Program-made: the position numbers and the translations under genes
The notes under the pieces: generated by a model
The model's database searches: none
Seen by the model: only the letters and a program-made list of their open reading frames with translations
Told to the model about the DNA's origin: nothing
In this document: piece by piece, positions 53,321 through 64,000 of the stretch
Layout of the letters: every line of letters starts with the position of its first letter
Position numbering within the stretch: the first letter of the stretch is position 1
Source: Kalaharituber pfeilii
Taxonomy: Eukaryota > Ascomycota > Pezizomycetes > Pezizales > Pezizaceae
Direction: 5' to 3'
DNA: 64,000 nucleotides
NCBI GenBank assembly: GCA_015179045.1
Contig: WHUZ01000105.1
Location: 124,001 to 188,000, forward strand

Positions 53321-56300
53321 TAATAAACCAACCTCTACTATGGCCAAAATACTTCTCCCACACATGATATATAAGACCTAAGGCCCCGAGACTCTACCAT
53401 AGCTCGAACTCCTACCGAGCTGCTGAGTAGTAGTAGTACCTGAAAGCTCCGACCCTCACTACCTGCCCTAAGTCCTTACGTACAGCAGCTACTTATATCT
53501 CAGTCGCTGCCCATATGTTCCTATATATTTCTTACTATAGCCTAAACTCCTGCCGAGCTGCTATATAGTAGTAGTATCTGAAAGCTCCGACTCTTGTCAT
53601 CTGCTCTAAATCCTTACACATAGCAGCCGCTTACATCCTGGTCACTGCCTATATATTCCTGTAAATTCTTGTGTATTCATAATTCAGAATATTCTCCTGT
53701 ATTAGCTTGAAGTTTCTTCCATACTAGTTTGTTCTTCTGCCAAGTTTCTGGGCTCATTTGATTCTCCTGTATGTAGAATATTCTTCTACTAAGATTCCTA
53801 AGCTTTCTATAAACAAGGCTCATCTCCATATACCTCTCTACTCCTTATTTAATAACTGGTATTCATACTCAGGCTAGATGTAATTCTGTATATATCCCTC
53901 TATATCATATAGTACCGACTGTCTCTACCCACTATGAACTCTACTGCCTTTCTGGCAGCCGCTACCTCCCTGATATATGCTACCTACCCTATATCTTGAC
54001 TCCAGCCCTGACTCAATCTTTACACTTTATTATGTTATACTAATCAGTCATCACTATGTTTGGAACTCTAGCAATCCCCAGCAACTCAACCAGTAACCCT
54101 CCCGACATAGTAGTACAAATCGCGACTACCTAGAGAGCCCTATGTACTATCATTACTACCACTCCCCTAGTACCTGATACTGCCAACTTCCCGACTATTT
54201 CCATTGACATTCTTGAAGAGTTTATAACCTACATCTACTTAGCTCACAGTAGTAGAGTAATATCAACAATCTAAGGAGTTGTAGCAAACTTCAATATACA
54301 TGAGCATGGCACCACTAAGGTGGCCAAAACCATATAGAAGTACTATTACTAAGGCTTCCATTACAGTGTCTAGTAATGACTCAATACTATTTCATTACAA
54401 ATTGTAACTCAAGGAAGTACCCAAGTAATAGAAAGTTCCAAGGCTCTGAAAGTTACAGACCCAGTCCCATTTGATAGAATCAGAGAGAGGTTTAAGGAGT
54501 TTGTTACTCAGTTATACCTCGTCTTCAACACTGACCCATCTCACTATAACAGTGATACTAAAAAACTCTCCTACACTGTCTTCTACCTATCCAAAAACAA
54601 TAGGCAATAGTTCTAAGCCTACTTCAATAAAAGTATAGGATAAGTCACTTTTACAGACTATGCTGCCTTTGTCACTACTTTGAGAGCTACCTTTGATAAT
54701 CCTGATGCCAGAACAACCGCCGAAAGGAAACTCAAAGCTCTTAAGCAAGGCAATAATAATTGTTCTACCTACTATATAAAATTTGCCTGCTTGGCTATGA
54801 CTCTTGCATATGATTACTAAAAAAAAATTGGCTTTTTTTGAAATAGGCTTCCATTCCAGGTCAAGAACCATCTTATCAGCGTCCTTAATAAGCTAACCAA
54901 CTTCGATGCTTTTGTCAGACTATGTATAGGTATCGATAATAAGAACAGAGTCTTATATACCTCTACTCCTACCTCTATCACCAAACTCACTACCCCTCAC
55001 TCTTCATAGGCCTCTGTAAGAACTGGCCTAATAGACCTCTCAGTAACTCAAACCCAAATCAGCCAGAGGCAAGGACCCCTCTCAGATGAAGAAAAAAAGA
55101 GGTACTAAGAAAATAATTTATATATGTACTATAGACAACTGGGGCATTATGCTACTAATTCCCCTCTTTGAGGAAGAATACAAATGATTAGAACTACTAA
55201 TACTGAAATCTCTGATCCCTTTGCCAATGCTAGCCTCTTTTACATTACCCCTAAGCCAAAAAACTAGTACTTTCTTCAGTATATGATAGCTGTCTGAAGA
55301 GTGCCAGGATACTACCTAGTACCATCTACCCTAAACCTGTCTCTGCTTCTGCCATTGTTTCTGCCTCTACTTTTATTTCTGCTTCTACTATTGTTTCTGC
55401 TTCTGCCTCTGCTCCTGCTTCATACTCTATCTCTGCCTTGTTTCCTGCTTCTACTTTATGTTCTGTTAATTATTTTTATCTTTTGGAGGAAGTACTAATA
55501 GAAAGGACTAGTAATAAGGAATTAGGAATCTCAAAGAAGGGTAAGAAAAGAAGGAACAAGAGGAATTGCTTTTGTTATTTTATTTTATCTATTTCTATTT
55601 TTGGAGACCTAGTAGAAGAAGACTCTTTGATTCTGTCCTGTATTGTTAATGATTCTATCAAATCTACCTGTATGATAGACTCGGGAGCTACCTCCCAGTT
55701 TATTGACTGAGACCTTACTATAACTCTGAATCTACCTATTACCCTGAAACCTAGACTCGAGAAGCTAATGGTAATAGATGAATGAGCCTCTATTGCCAGA
55801 GATATCACATATATCTGTACTCTAAAGCTAGCTATAGACTAATATAAAGAAAAACTCACCTTCCAGGTAACCAAGCTGGGAGTATGGAATATGATCTTGG
55901 GCAGAACCTGGCTACGACAGTATAACCCTGTTATCAATTAGGAAAAGAATACTATCCTATTGGCTTCTAGTTACTGTCAAGCCTACTACTTACCTACTAA
56001 GCAAAAGACCCCCCTTATATAGATAATACAATACAGAATCATTATGATATCTCATGCCACCTTTAAGATAGTCTCATAACAATCCAGTAGTCATTTAGTA
56101 TTATCGCTGCAGCTTCAGTAATCGAATCTAGTAACAAACCCACTAGTGAATTAGTGTTATGGCTAAGGTAGAAACTTGTCTACCACTGTGGCAAGGAGCA
56201 AGGGTTCCACTACTAATTAGCTGCCATGGCTAAAGGTGAAGACTTACCTGCTAAGGAGATAATACTAACTCTGCAATCGAATATAAGACCAATGCTGATT

Positions 56301-57939
56301 GACCGGACTGATCACCCGTTAGGCTTGGCTGTTGATTCTCGTATCATTTAGATAGTGTAGTACTACAGAAGGGTGTGTCATTCGGAATGCAGCTTGATGC
56401 ATACACTCAAGTTATAGAAGCTTTATTTATATACGTACATGCATTAGTACATTCATTATCTTTATCCCGTACTATTTTTGCATGTTTTCATTACGTATGC
56501 TTATTACTACGGGTATTGGCATTGATAAGGAATCGCCACGTTGCCAGCCAATTATTCATTTGTTGACTCCTCATATATGGCTGCGCTGAAGTCTATATAA
56601 GCGCCGGCTGGCGATAGCATAGTTAGAAGAATCAAGACATAAGCGGTGTTCTAAGTTTCTCCATAAACTCTAAACCTATCATTCCATTATTATACTCGTG
56701 AATCGCTCTGCTCCGCTGTGTGCTCCCCGCCGAGTAGCTGCCCTTTCGGTCCACTGTATATACCTCCGTAGCCATTCCGACCTACTGTATTTACACTTCC
56801 AGGATGACGCCGGTACCACCATTTTCCCCACCGTAGCCATAATATCCGATGCCTTTTAGCGCCCACCGGAGCTGAGCCCCTCACACTTGTAATAATTGGT
56901 ACCCTCTAAATACTACAACTTCCTACCTATCTTCAGCAAGAAGAGAGTAGATATACTTCTACTTTACTAGTATGTAGACTATGAGATACCCCTGTAGGAG
57001 GAGACTAAGCCACCATTTAGACAGATATACTCTATATCAGCCTCAGAATTATAGGAGGTCCATTGCTAGCTAGACAAAAACCTAGCCAAATCTTTTATTA
57101 GACTATCCTCTTCCTCCACTATCTTACTCATCTTATTTGTCAAGAAGAAGAATAGATCACTCTACTTATATGTCGACTACTGAGTCTTGAACAATATCAC
57201 TAAGAAAGATCAGTACCTATTGCCCAGAATTAAAGAGACTCTGAACTAAGTTAGAGGAGCATAAATCTTTACTCAACTAGATCTTTACTCTGCTTTTAAC
57301 CTTATTCAGATCAAGGAAGGCGATGAGTAGAAAATGGCTTTCTATACTCAATATGAACTATTTGAATTCCTTGTCATGCCCTTTAGACTCACTAACACTC
57401 TAGCAATATATCAACAATTTGTGAATGACACCTGGAGGTAATAGCTCAATATTTTTTGCTATGTATATCTCAAGAATATCCTGATATACTCTAAGAACAA
57501 GAGTAAGCATAGGAACCAGGTACGAAAAGTGCTAGCTAAACTCCAAAAAGCTAGACTCTTCATTAAACTAGAAAAGTATGAATTCTCTATTCCAGAAACA
57601 TATTTTCTAGCATTTATTATCTTTGAACAAGGTATCAGAATGGACCCCTTGAAGATTTCAGCTATCACTGGATGGGAAATACTCAACTCTACCAAAGACT
57701 TTCAATACTTCTTAGTATTCACAAACTAGTTTATTCATTAGTACTTAGCAATTTGCCAACCTTTCTTCAACCTGCTGAGAAAAGGAACAAAGTTCAAGTG
57801 GAATGAAGAATATAGCCAGGTATTCGAGAAACTGAAGGAAGTCTTCACCTCCATACTGGTACCCATATTATAGCACTTTGAACCTAAACTAGAAATAATT
57901 CTAGAAACTAATACTTCCAACCATACTATATTCGGAATC
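53321..57939 (+). mobile_element. Gypsy-A, decayed Ty3/Gypsy element
   Basis: 5' LTR about 53321-53868 (tgtaataaacc...; with a ~130-bp internal duplication), a leader, gag region 54058-55170 (FDRIRERFKEFVTQLYLVFN capsid-like, MYYRQLGHYATN remnant of a zinc knuckle), protease with IDSGATSQFID near 55675-55707, then after the solo LTR the RT (56895-57800: KESLYLYVDY, FTQLDLYSAFNLIQI, TQYELFEFLVMPF, YVYLKNILIYS) and the RNase H start (IILETNTSNHTIFGI). Dozens of stops, mostly TAG where CAG is expected. Cut at 57940 by Gypsy-B. Confidence 0.82.
56155..56894 (+). mobile_element. Solo LTR of the Gypsy-B family
   Basis: 740 bp, tgttatggctaagg...cttgtaata. It parallels the 5' LTR of Gypsy-B at 57940 along its whole length. 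Possible TSD attag/attgg (one G-to-A difference). It separates protease from RT of Gypsy-A. Confidence 0.8.
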
Positions 57940-60900
57940 TGTTACGGCTAAGATGGAAACTTACCTACCACTGTGGCAAGGGGCAAGAGTTCTACTACTA
58001 ATTAGCTGCCATGGCTAAAGGTGAAGACTTACCCACCAAGGGGAAAATATTGACCCTACAATTGAATATAAGACTAATGCTGATTGACCGGACTGATCAC
58101 TTATTAGGCTTAGCTGTTGATTCTCGAATCATTTAGATAGGGCAGTACTATGGAAGGATATGTCATTTGGAATGCAGCTTGATATATATACTCAATTTAC
58201 AGAAGCTCTATTAATATATGTACATGCATTAGTATATTTATTATCTTTGTCCTATACTATTTTTATATGTTTTCATTATGTGTGCCTATTACTATTGGTA
58301 TTGGTATTGATAAGGAATTACTACAGGGTCAGCCAATTATTCTTTTGTTGACTCCTCATGTATGGCTACGCTGAAGTCTATATAAGTGCCAGCTGGCAAT
58401 AGCATAGTTAGAAGAATTAAGATACAAGCAGTGTCCTAACTCCTCTATAACTCTGAACCTATTATTTTATCATTATACTCATAAATCATTCCACTCCACT
58501 GCATGCTCTCCGCCAAGTAACCGCCCTTCCGGTCTACTGTATACACCTCTGTAGCCATTCCGACCTGCCGTATTCATACTTTCGGGATGATGCTGGCACC
58601 ACCGTTTTCCCCACCATAGCCGTAACATCTGGTCTCTTCCAGCACCTACCGGAGCCGAGCACCTCATACTCGTAACATTATACTACTTCTTTTTCACCTA
58701 CCACCCTGCCTCCACAATGTCGGTACCAGAAGTCTCATCTACTGCCTCCTCTTTCTCAAGGACCTCTCCCCATAGATGTCGCCAACCTCTGTGACAAGCA
58801 AGTGTCTCAAGGTAATGTATCCACTCCTTTCTTTCAGAGCTAGCAAGAACTGCAAAACACAATAACCCACATTGCCGAGCTATCAGCAAATATATGTGAT
58901 CAAGTATTACAGCAGCTAGCATTCCAGCCAGCACCGACTCTGCAACAATGATAGCCAGTACACCTTTCTTAGCCTACCTAAGTCCGAAAAGCTCTCCTAC
59001 AAAGCATCTCCTCCGCCGGGTACTGATAGTATGGTTTCCTCTATAATCTGCAAATTTCCCTGACCCGAGTTGGCAAATCGTATAGTGCACTAACACCTAA
59101 TCTCGCAGGACCTCCTCCGCCAGGTATTGATAGTGCGGGTACTCCTCCTCCTCGTGCCCTATCTTACGGTTCTCGTCGAGTACGAGACTCTATACCTCTT
59201 CATTTTCCTTATAAGCTAAGTACTGCTGTGGGATCTTTCTCTCCTCCTCCGCCTTCTCATTATTCCTGTGAGTCAGGTATTGCCGTGAGGCCTTTTTCCT
59301 ACTTGTTGGTCTATTCGCAGCTCCCACCAAGCCCGAGATTTGATACCTTCTCATTATTCCTATAAGTTAGTTGATCCTGAGGCATCTTTCTTGCCTCCTT
59401 CACCTCCTATGAAAATTTTCTCCTTCAGAAAAGTTTAATGGGGATGAAAAAGAACTTAACAATTTTCCTTCCTAGTTCAATGATAGATCAGGAGTTCACA
59501 AATCAGTGCCAATAATGAAACCTCTTGCTTGAAGGGCCCTGCCATTACCTTTGTCCATCAGAACCCCTTAGCATGATATGCCACAACCCTTACCCTACTG
59601 CATATAACCTTCTAGGACTCCTTAACTATTGCTGAGGTTGCTCGAAACATTTGGACGTAAGTAGTAGGGTAGGATACAGGTTTTCTTAATTGAGATCAAT
59701 GAGTTCAATAATGTGTCAAAGACCTCCAACCCTATTCTTATTTCCAACGTCTCTGCTAGCATTCAGAAGATATCTGAAATCTTCTAGTAGGTTATCCTGA
59801 TTGTCGAAGCAACTAGAACTAATGGAAGTTTCTATTGCTGATACCCCAAGAAAGCCTGGAAGTAAGCATTTCACTTCTTCCACCATCATGAGAAACATCA
59901 CCTCTGTCAGTAGCAGCTCTATGATACAGCCATCTCTAGCTCCGAAGAACAAGAAGAGTGATGACATACTTGAAGAACTAATTCAGATGAAAAGGCAACT
60001 GATGCATTAGGTATAAGATGACATCATACTGTAAAAAGAAGTGGTAGAAACCCAACTGAAGCCAAAGAAAGAAGACAAAAGGGAAGTAAAATGCGCTAGA
60101 GTTATGAATCCACTCTTTTGACTAGCTCAAAGAAGATGAAGACAGATTCTGGCCACCTCATAGGTAGTCGATGGATCTGAGAGGATCACTAAACTGTCTA
60201 ATTTGGAGTGGATAGGGACCCTGCTCAGCGTGTAGGACTCCCCATTATAGTGACCTCCTCAGTCGCGAGGTAAAATTCAAAACTAGGAAGACCGTTAGGA
60301 CTATTATAGACTGTGCAGCCTCTGCGCCAATTGTTTCTTTGGTAGACTGGGCAAGGAGTTAAAGATGAGGTCATGAAGTAAAACCTGCGATGATCAAAAT
60401 TCTTGTAAATCTTTCATTTTCGTTTTGCTTTCATTTTCCTTTTCTGGCATCCCGGTTCCCAATTCTGTTTCCTCCACTTGGGATTATATGCATCTTATTA
60501 GCATTTTGGGAAAAATCTGATAAGGCATTCATTAATTTTATTTCGTATTCTATTCTAAACTCTCACCAACAAAGTCTCTTCTGAACTCCCACTAGACATT
60601 TAAAGAATTTGTTTTTCGATTTTGATGCCGAAGTTATGAATATTAGTAAATGCATTATTAATTGTATCTGAGTCAATAGCATTTCGGGAAAAGTCTGATA
60701 AGTCTCTATTGACTTTGTTTCATCTTTTGTTTTGAACTCTCATTAAGGGAGTAAGAAATTTGTCTTTCAGTTTGAGCTGAAGCTATAAATGTCGGCGAAT
60801 ACATCATTGTATGTTTGATTGTTCTTGCACTCGTATTGAGTTGCTTTTAGTTTTTTCTGATAATACCCTTAAAGAGGTTAATATTTCATTGATTGATGCA

Positions 60901-62058
60901 TATAAACACTAGTACTCGCGATACGTTAATGTTTTTTCTTGAGGAACAGGCATACTACTTATCTCCTAACTAAAGCTGGGATTATGAAATCTCTTTCGAG
61001 AATCTAAATGCAAAGCCTCCCCATGGTCCAGTATACCTAAGAAGAAGATGAGGCTCTTTAGAGGTATATCGTCGAATACCTACCAGTAGGGAAGATACGA
61101 AGATCAAGGTCAAAAGCAGCTTCACTAATTTTTTCGAAAGATAGATGGGTTCCTCCGACCATGCATTGATTATAAGAGTACTAAATAAACTCCCCACTCT
61201 GAACAAACACGCTCTGCTCTTAATATCAGAACTCCTTAAAAAGACCCAAAGCGGTAAATGGTTTATCAAACTCGATTCCGATAATGGCTAAAACCTCCTG
61301 TAGATTAAGTTAGGTGATGAATAGCGGCTGTCAAATATAGCCAACAGCTTATTCGAAGTACCTAGTCATACCTCTCGGACTCATCATACCTGCTTCCTTC
61401 AAAAAGATAATAGATGAGATTCCTACTTGTATTGGTAGAGTTGTTCGATACCTGTACTCTTAATTAATGAAGGCAATTCCAAACAAGACCATAAAAGGAT
61501 AGTAAAAAAGTACTTACTAGGATTGAGCAAACATGGGCTCATGATGTGAGTTCTATATACACAAAACTATGTTTCTTGGTCATTTTATTGTTAGCTTCGA
61601 GATTAAAATATACCCATTCAAACTCTCTACCATTCGTGATAGGCCACAGCCAATAAAAGAAGGTGCAAGCCTTGCTAGGCTTTGCAAACGACTACCACTA
61701 ATTCATCCTCAACTACTACCACTGACTTATTTTACTTCGCTACAACCTGACCACTTACAAGCCTTAACTGGAGACATACCTTTTATTTGGAGGGGGGCAG
61801 AGCAGCAAGCTACTTTTATGGAATGCCAAGACAAGTTTATCAGTACTCCCATACTGCGACAGTTTGATCGATACCTGCTGATGATTATGAAACCAATCGC
61901 TTAGACCATACACTCACTAGTATTTTGAGCTTAAGAATAACATTACTACCTATCACCCCTGTGAGTACCACTCCCAAATACTAACCCCTGCCGAACGAAA
62001 CTACTCTATCCACGATAATGAACTCTTGGTAATTCTTAATTGTATAAATGGCAGATAG
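57940..62058 (+). mobile_element. Gypsy-B, decayed, inserted in Gypsy-A RNase H
   Basis: 5' LTR 57940-58677 (tgttacggctaag...ctcgtaaca). Gag remnants 58718-60010 (MSVPEVSSTASSFS; EKFNGDEKELNNF). Protease-like IIDCAASAPIVSLVDWA near 60300. RT 61008-61560 (LNAKPPHGPVY, WFIKLDSDNG). RNase H to 62055 (FIWRGAEQQATFMECQ, YSIHDNELLVILNCINGR), where Gypsy-C interrupts. No intact frame. 60380-60960 shows no recognisable motif. Confidence 0.75.
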
Positions 62059-64000
62059 TGTTACGGGGTACGTTGGGGGTAAGCCGTTTACTAAATAACT
62101 AAGTGCAATATGAAATATAATTAAATATAAGTCACAGAAAATAAAGTAGTTAAGGTAGTAAGAAAGCTTTATATTTGTTAGGGTTGAGTTCCGGGTCCTT
62201 GCCCTTCTAACTCCGGTGGGTCAGGCTTCTATTTATACAAAATGTAGTTCTTCAAAGCTATTAACAAATTCAGCTTGAACGGATTCTGGGGATCAAGCCA
62301 GACCCTGAAAAAAGCCAAGTGACAGCCTTTCTTTTTGACCAACCCTTACAATAAATTCTAGAACAACAAATACGAGAACTTAAAACCTCTAATGCAAGCC
62401 TCTATCTAAAAATACCATCATAACTCCGATCCCTATGTAAAGATCGATGATATAAGAAAATAAGAAAAGGTTATCGTACAACGAATAGTACAACAGGAGC
62501 TGCCGGAAGAGTTAGTAACCAAGGTTGCTAATCTTAGTAGTTACTTACTTCTTAACCGAAGAAGTTCCACTACCACAGACCTGACTAGTATCGGGTTAGC
62601 TAAACTTCCGACTGGTAGGCTTTATAGTTGGTAGTACCTTTTGACGACACTTAAACAAGACGGTGTTATAGCATGAGAACGATTATGCCTGTAACAGTAC
62701 TCCCCTTCTTAGAGCACACGTCCCGAGTGCCTGTTAGCTATTATTCTTTAATTTCTTAAAAGAATATAAGCCGTACAGCTTAGCGTCGGTGGATCTCTTA
62801 CCTTGACCTTAGCAACTTAATTGCCGTGATCGTACTCAAGGTAATATTCCGTGATGTCCTGACTATAGGCTGTGCCTCTACTTAGTCTTTGACGTTGAAG
62901 GTAGTTGGTAAGACCTTTACCTATTTATCATAAGACATACTACTATATTCGTAGTGTCTTGACCCCTTGAACACTTTTCCGTTTGACACCTTGGCTTGTA
63001 TCTAGGATAAGTGTTAACACTATATGAACTTAAGTTCGTAGGTTAGGTCTATACCGTACCTTTATGACAGATATATCTGCACTCTAGGTCGGTAACTTGA
63101 CTGCATTTCTAACTTCTCTTTCTCTTTCTTCCTCGTTGCCCTGATTCGGCTTGTTTTTCTTTATCAGGGTATCGTTTGCGGAATTCTTTAAGTGCGTCCA
63201 CCGGTGATCCATCATCCATTAATAGTTCGCCTAGGCTTTCCCATGTTGCCTCCTCGGGCCCATAACCTTCCCACTGCACAAGGTACTCTAGTGTCTTCTT
63301 GGTACCGTTGTATCGTACGTCGGTGATGGAGGCTATGAAGTATTCTTCCTCGCCTTCTTGCATTAGTGGGGATGGTTGGTCAGGTAGAGGGTTGAGAGCG
63401 GATGTTTTGAACGGTTCGAGCAGTGAAATGTGAAAGACAGGGTGCATCTTCAAGTTGTATGGTAACTTAAGCTTGAAGGAACGTTTGCCTATTGCTTTTT
63501 CGATAGTGAAGGGTCCGATCAACTTAGCGTCGAGTTTCTTAGAAGGTCTTTTTGTCGGAATGTTTTTGGCGTTAAGCATGACTTTGTCTCCTTCCTTGAA
63601 GTTTGGCTGTTGGGCGTGATATTGGTCATACCACTTAGCTGCTCGTTCGATTGATTTGTTCAGTTCCTTGTGAATCCGTTCCCATTCTCCTGTAAGTTCT
63701 CCTGAGGGTACGTTGAGGGCCTCTTCCTCATTGATAGTATCAACAAGGAGGTGAAAGCCGTAGTTGGCGAAGAAAGGTGAGGTCTTGGTGGAGCTATGTT
63801 GTGCGTTATTGTATGCGAACTCTGCAAGGGGTAAGAGTTGGTTCCAATTGTCCTGGTGGTAGGTGACGTAGTTGCGAAGGTAACCTTCGAGGGTTTGGTT
63901 GACTCTTTCGGTTTGTCCATCGGTTTCCGAGTGTGCAGTGGTACTCATGTTTAGGTTGACTTTGAGTTTCTTCATGAGTTCCTGCCAGAAGTTCGAAGTA
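62059..64000 (-). mobile_element. Gypsy-C chromovirus, continues past the window
   Basis: 3' LTR at 62059-62696 (in minus sense it starts tgttacaggc and ends ccgtaaca, 638 bp), preceded in minus sense by a polypurine tract (aagaaggggagtac, about 62697-62710). 62711-63108 is a non-coding stretch between integrase and LTR. It is inserted in Gypsy-B RNase H. Better preserved than Gypsy-A and -B. Confidence 0.88.
63109..64000 (-). CDS. Gypsy-C pol C-terminus: integrase and chromodomain (partial)
   Basis: An open frame of 297 codons running in from beyond 64000 (the ATG at 63975 is internal: FWQELMKKLKVNLNMSTTAH precedes HSETDGQTERVNQTLE). It contains the last catalytic Glu region of the integrase core (GQTERVNQTLE), the GPY/F-like part (KLIGPFTIEKAIGKRSFKLKL, HPVFHISLLEPF) and a C-terminal chromodomain (EEYFIASITDVRYNGTK, YLVQWEGYGPEEATWESL). 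The protein ends in basic RKRKRS. Chromodomains direct chromovirus integration to heterochromatin. No stop interrupts it, so the element may be recent. Confidence 0.93.
   Translation of the reverse strand, partial: TSNFWQELMKKLKVNLNMSTTAHSETDGQTERVNQTLEGYLRNYVTYHQDNWNQLLPLAEFAYNNAQHSSTKTSPFFANYGFHLLVDTINEEEALNVPSGELTGEWERIHKELNKSIERAAKWYDQYHAQQPNFKEGDKVMLNAKNIPTKRPSKKLDAKLIGPFTIEKAIGKRSFKLKLPYNLKMHPVFHISLLEPFKTSALNPLPDQPSPLMQEGEEEYFIASITDVRYNGTKKTLEYLVQWEGYGPEEATWESLGELLMDDGSPVDALKEFRKRYPDKEKQAESGQRGRKRKRS

Noticed and set aside
55301..55498. Leu-rich 65-aa frame as a membrane protein
   Set aside because: It lies in the decayed gag-protease spacer of Gypsy-A; a ctt/ctg-rich tract gives the Leu run.

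Overview
The window is from a filamentous ascomycete genome and is almost entirely made of transposons. Three things point to this: a fungal-type NACHT-ankyrin gene with short 53-74 nt GT-AG introns, Tad-like LINEs with a C-terminal RNase H, and Ty3/Gypsy chromoviruses decayed by CAG-to-TAG type changes that look like RIP or methyl-C deamination. The repeat load would fit a truffle-like Pezizomycete, but that placement is a guess.

Only two host gene families are visible. One is a tandem pair of coiled-coil/beta-trefoil-like genes: 2890-3920 looks intact, and 7660-8987 is broken by a LINE 3'-end insertion and a frameshift. The other is a NACHT-ANK (NLR/STAND) gene at 22494-27456 with 31 near-identical ankyrin repeats, one frameshift, and a tiny retro-insertion that truncates its C-terminus.

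Two LINE families dominate 0-51 kb. LINE-A (Tad-like: endonuclease, RT with YVDD, RNase H, CCHC) ends in a conserved hairpin tail built on CTCGC/GCGAG and GCCC/GGGC plus poly(A). LINE-B ends in a GCGGGGTTACGTG tail plus poly(A). Both tails also sit on short elements that encode only an ORF1-like 'VVVHGIAL' domain and no RT (half-LINEs), and on insertions of only about 55-70 bp. Many copies keep exact target-site duplications (TSDs), so insertion order can be read.

The main structure is 28855-51268. A 5'-complete LINE-A copy (A1, +; TSD gtgtaggctgcgg) carries in its ORF1 a half-LINE, a MITE and a second LINE-A (A2, -). A2 contains two LINE-B copies. One of these (B2, +) is split exactly at its RT 'SYV|DD' motif by a foldback-like DNA transposon with ~1.6-kb inverted arms and a TA TSD. 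That element in turn contains a full-length LINE-A (A3, -, 35866-42873) with intact ORF1 and ORF2 overlapping by ATGA. The nest is five insertions deep and its youngest member looks competent.

From about 51.3 kb the sequence becomes AT-rich and holds decayed Gypsy elements nested in each other. Gypsy-A (53.3-57.9 kb) is cut by a solo LTR and by Gypsy-B (57.9-62.06 kb). Gypsy-B is cut by a fresher chromodomain Gypsy-C that runs off the right edge on the minus strand. No tRNA, rRNA or CRISPR was seen.
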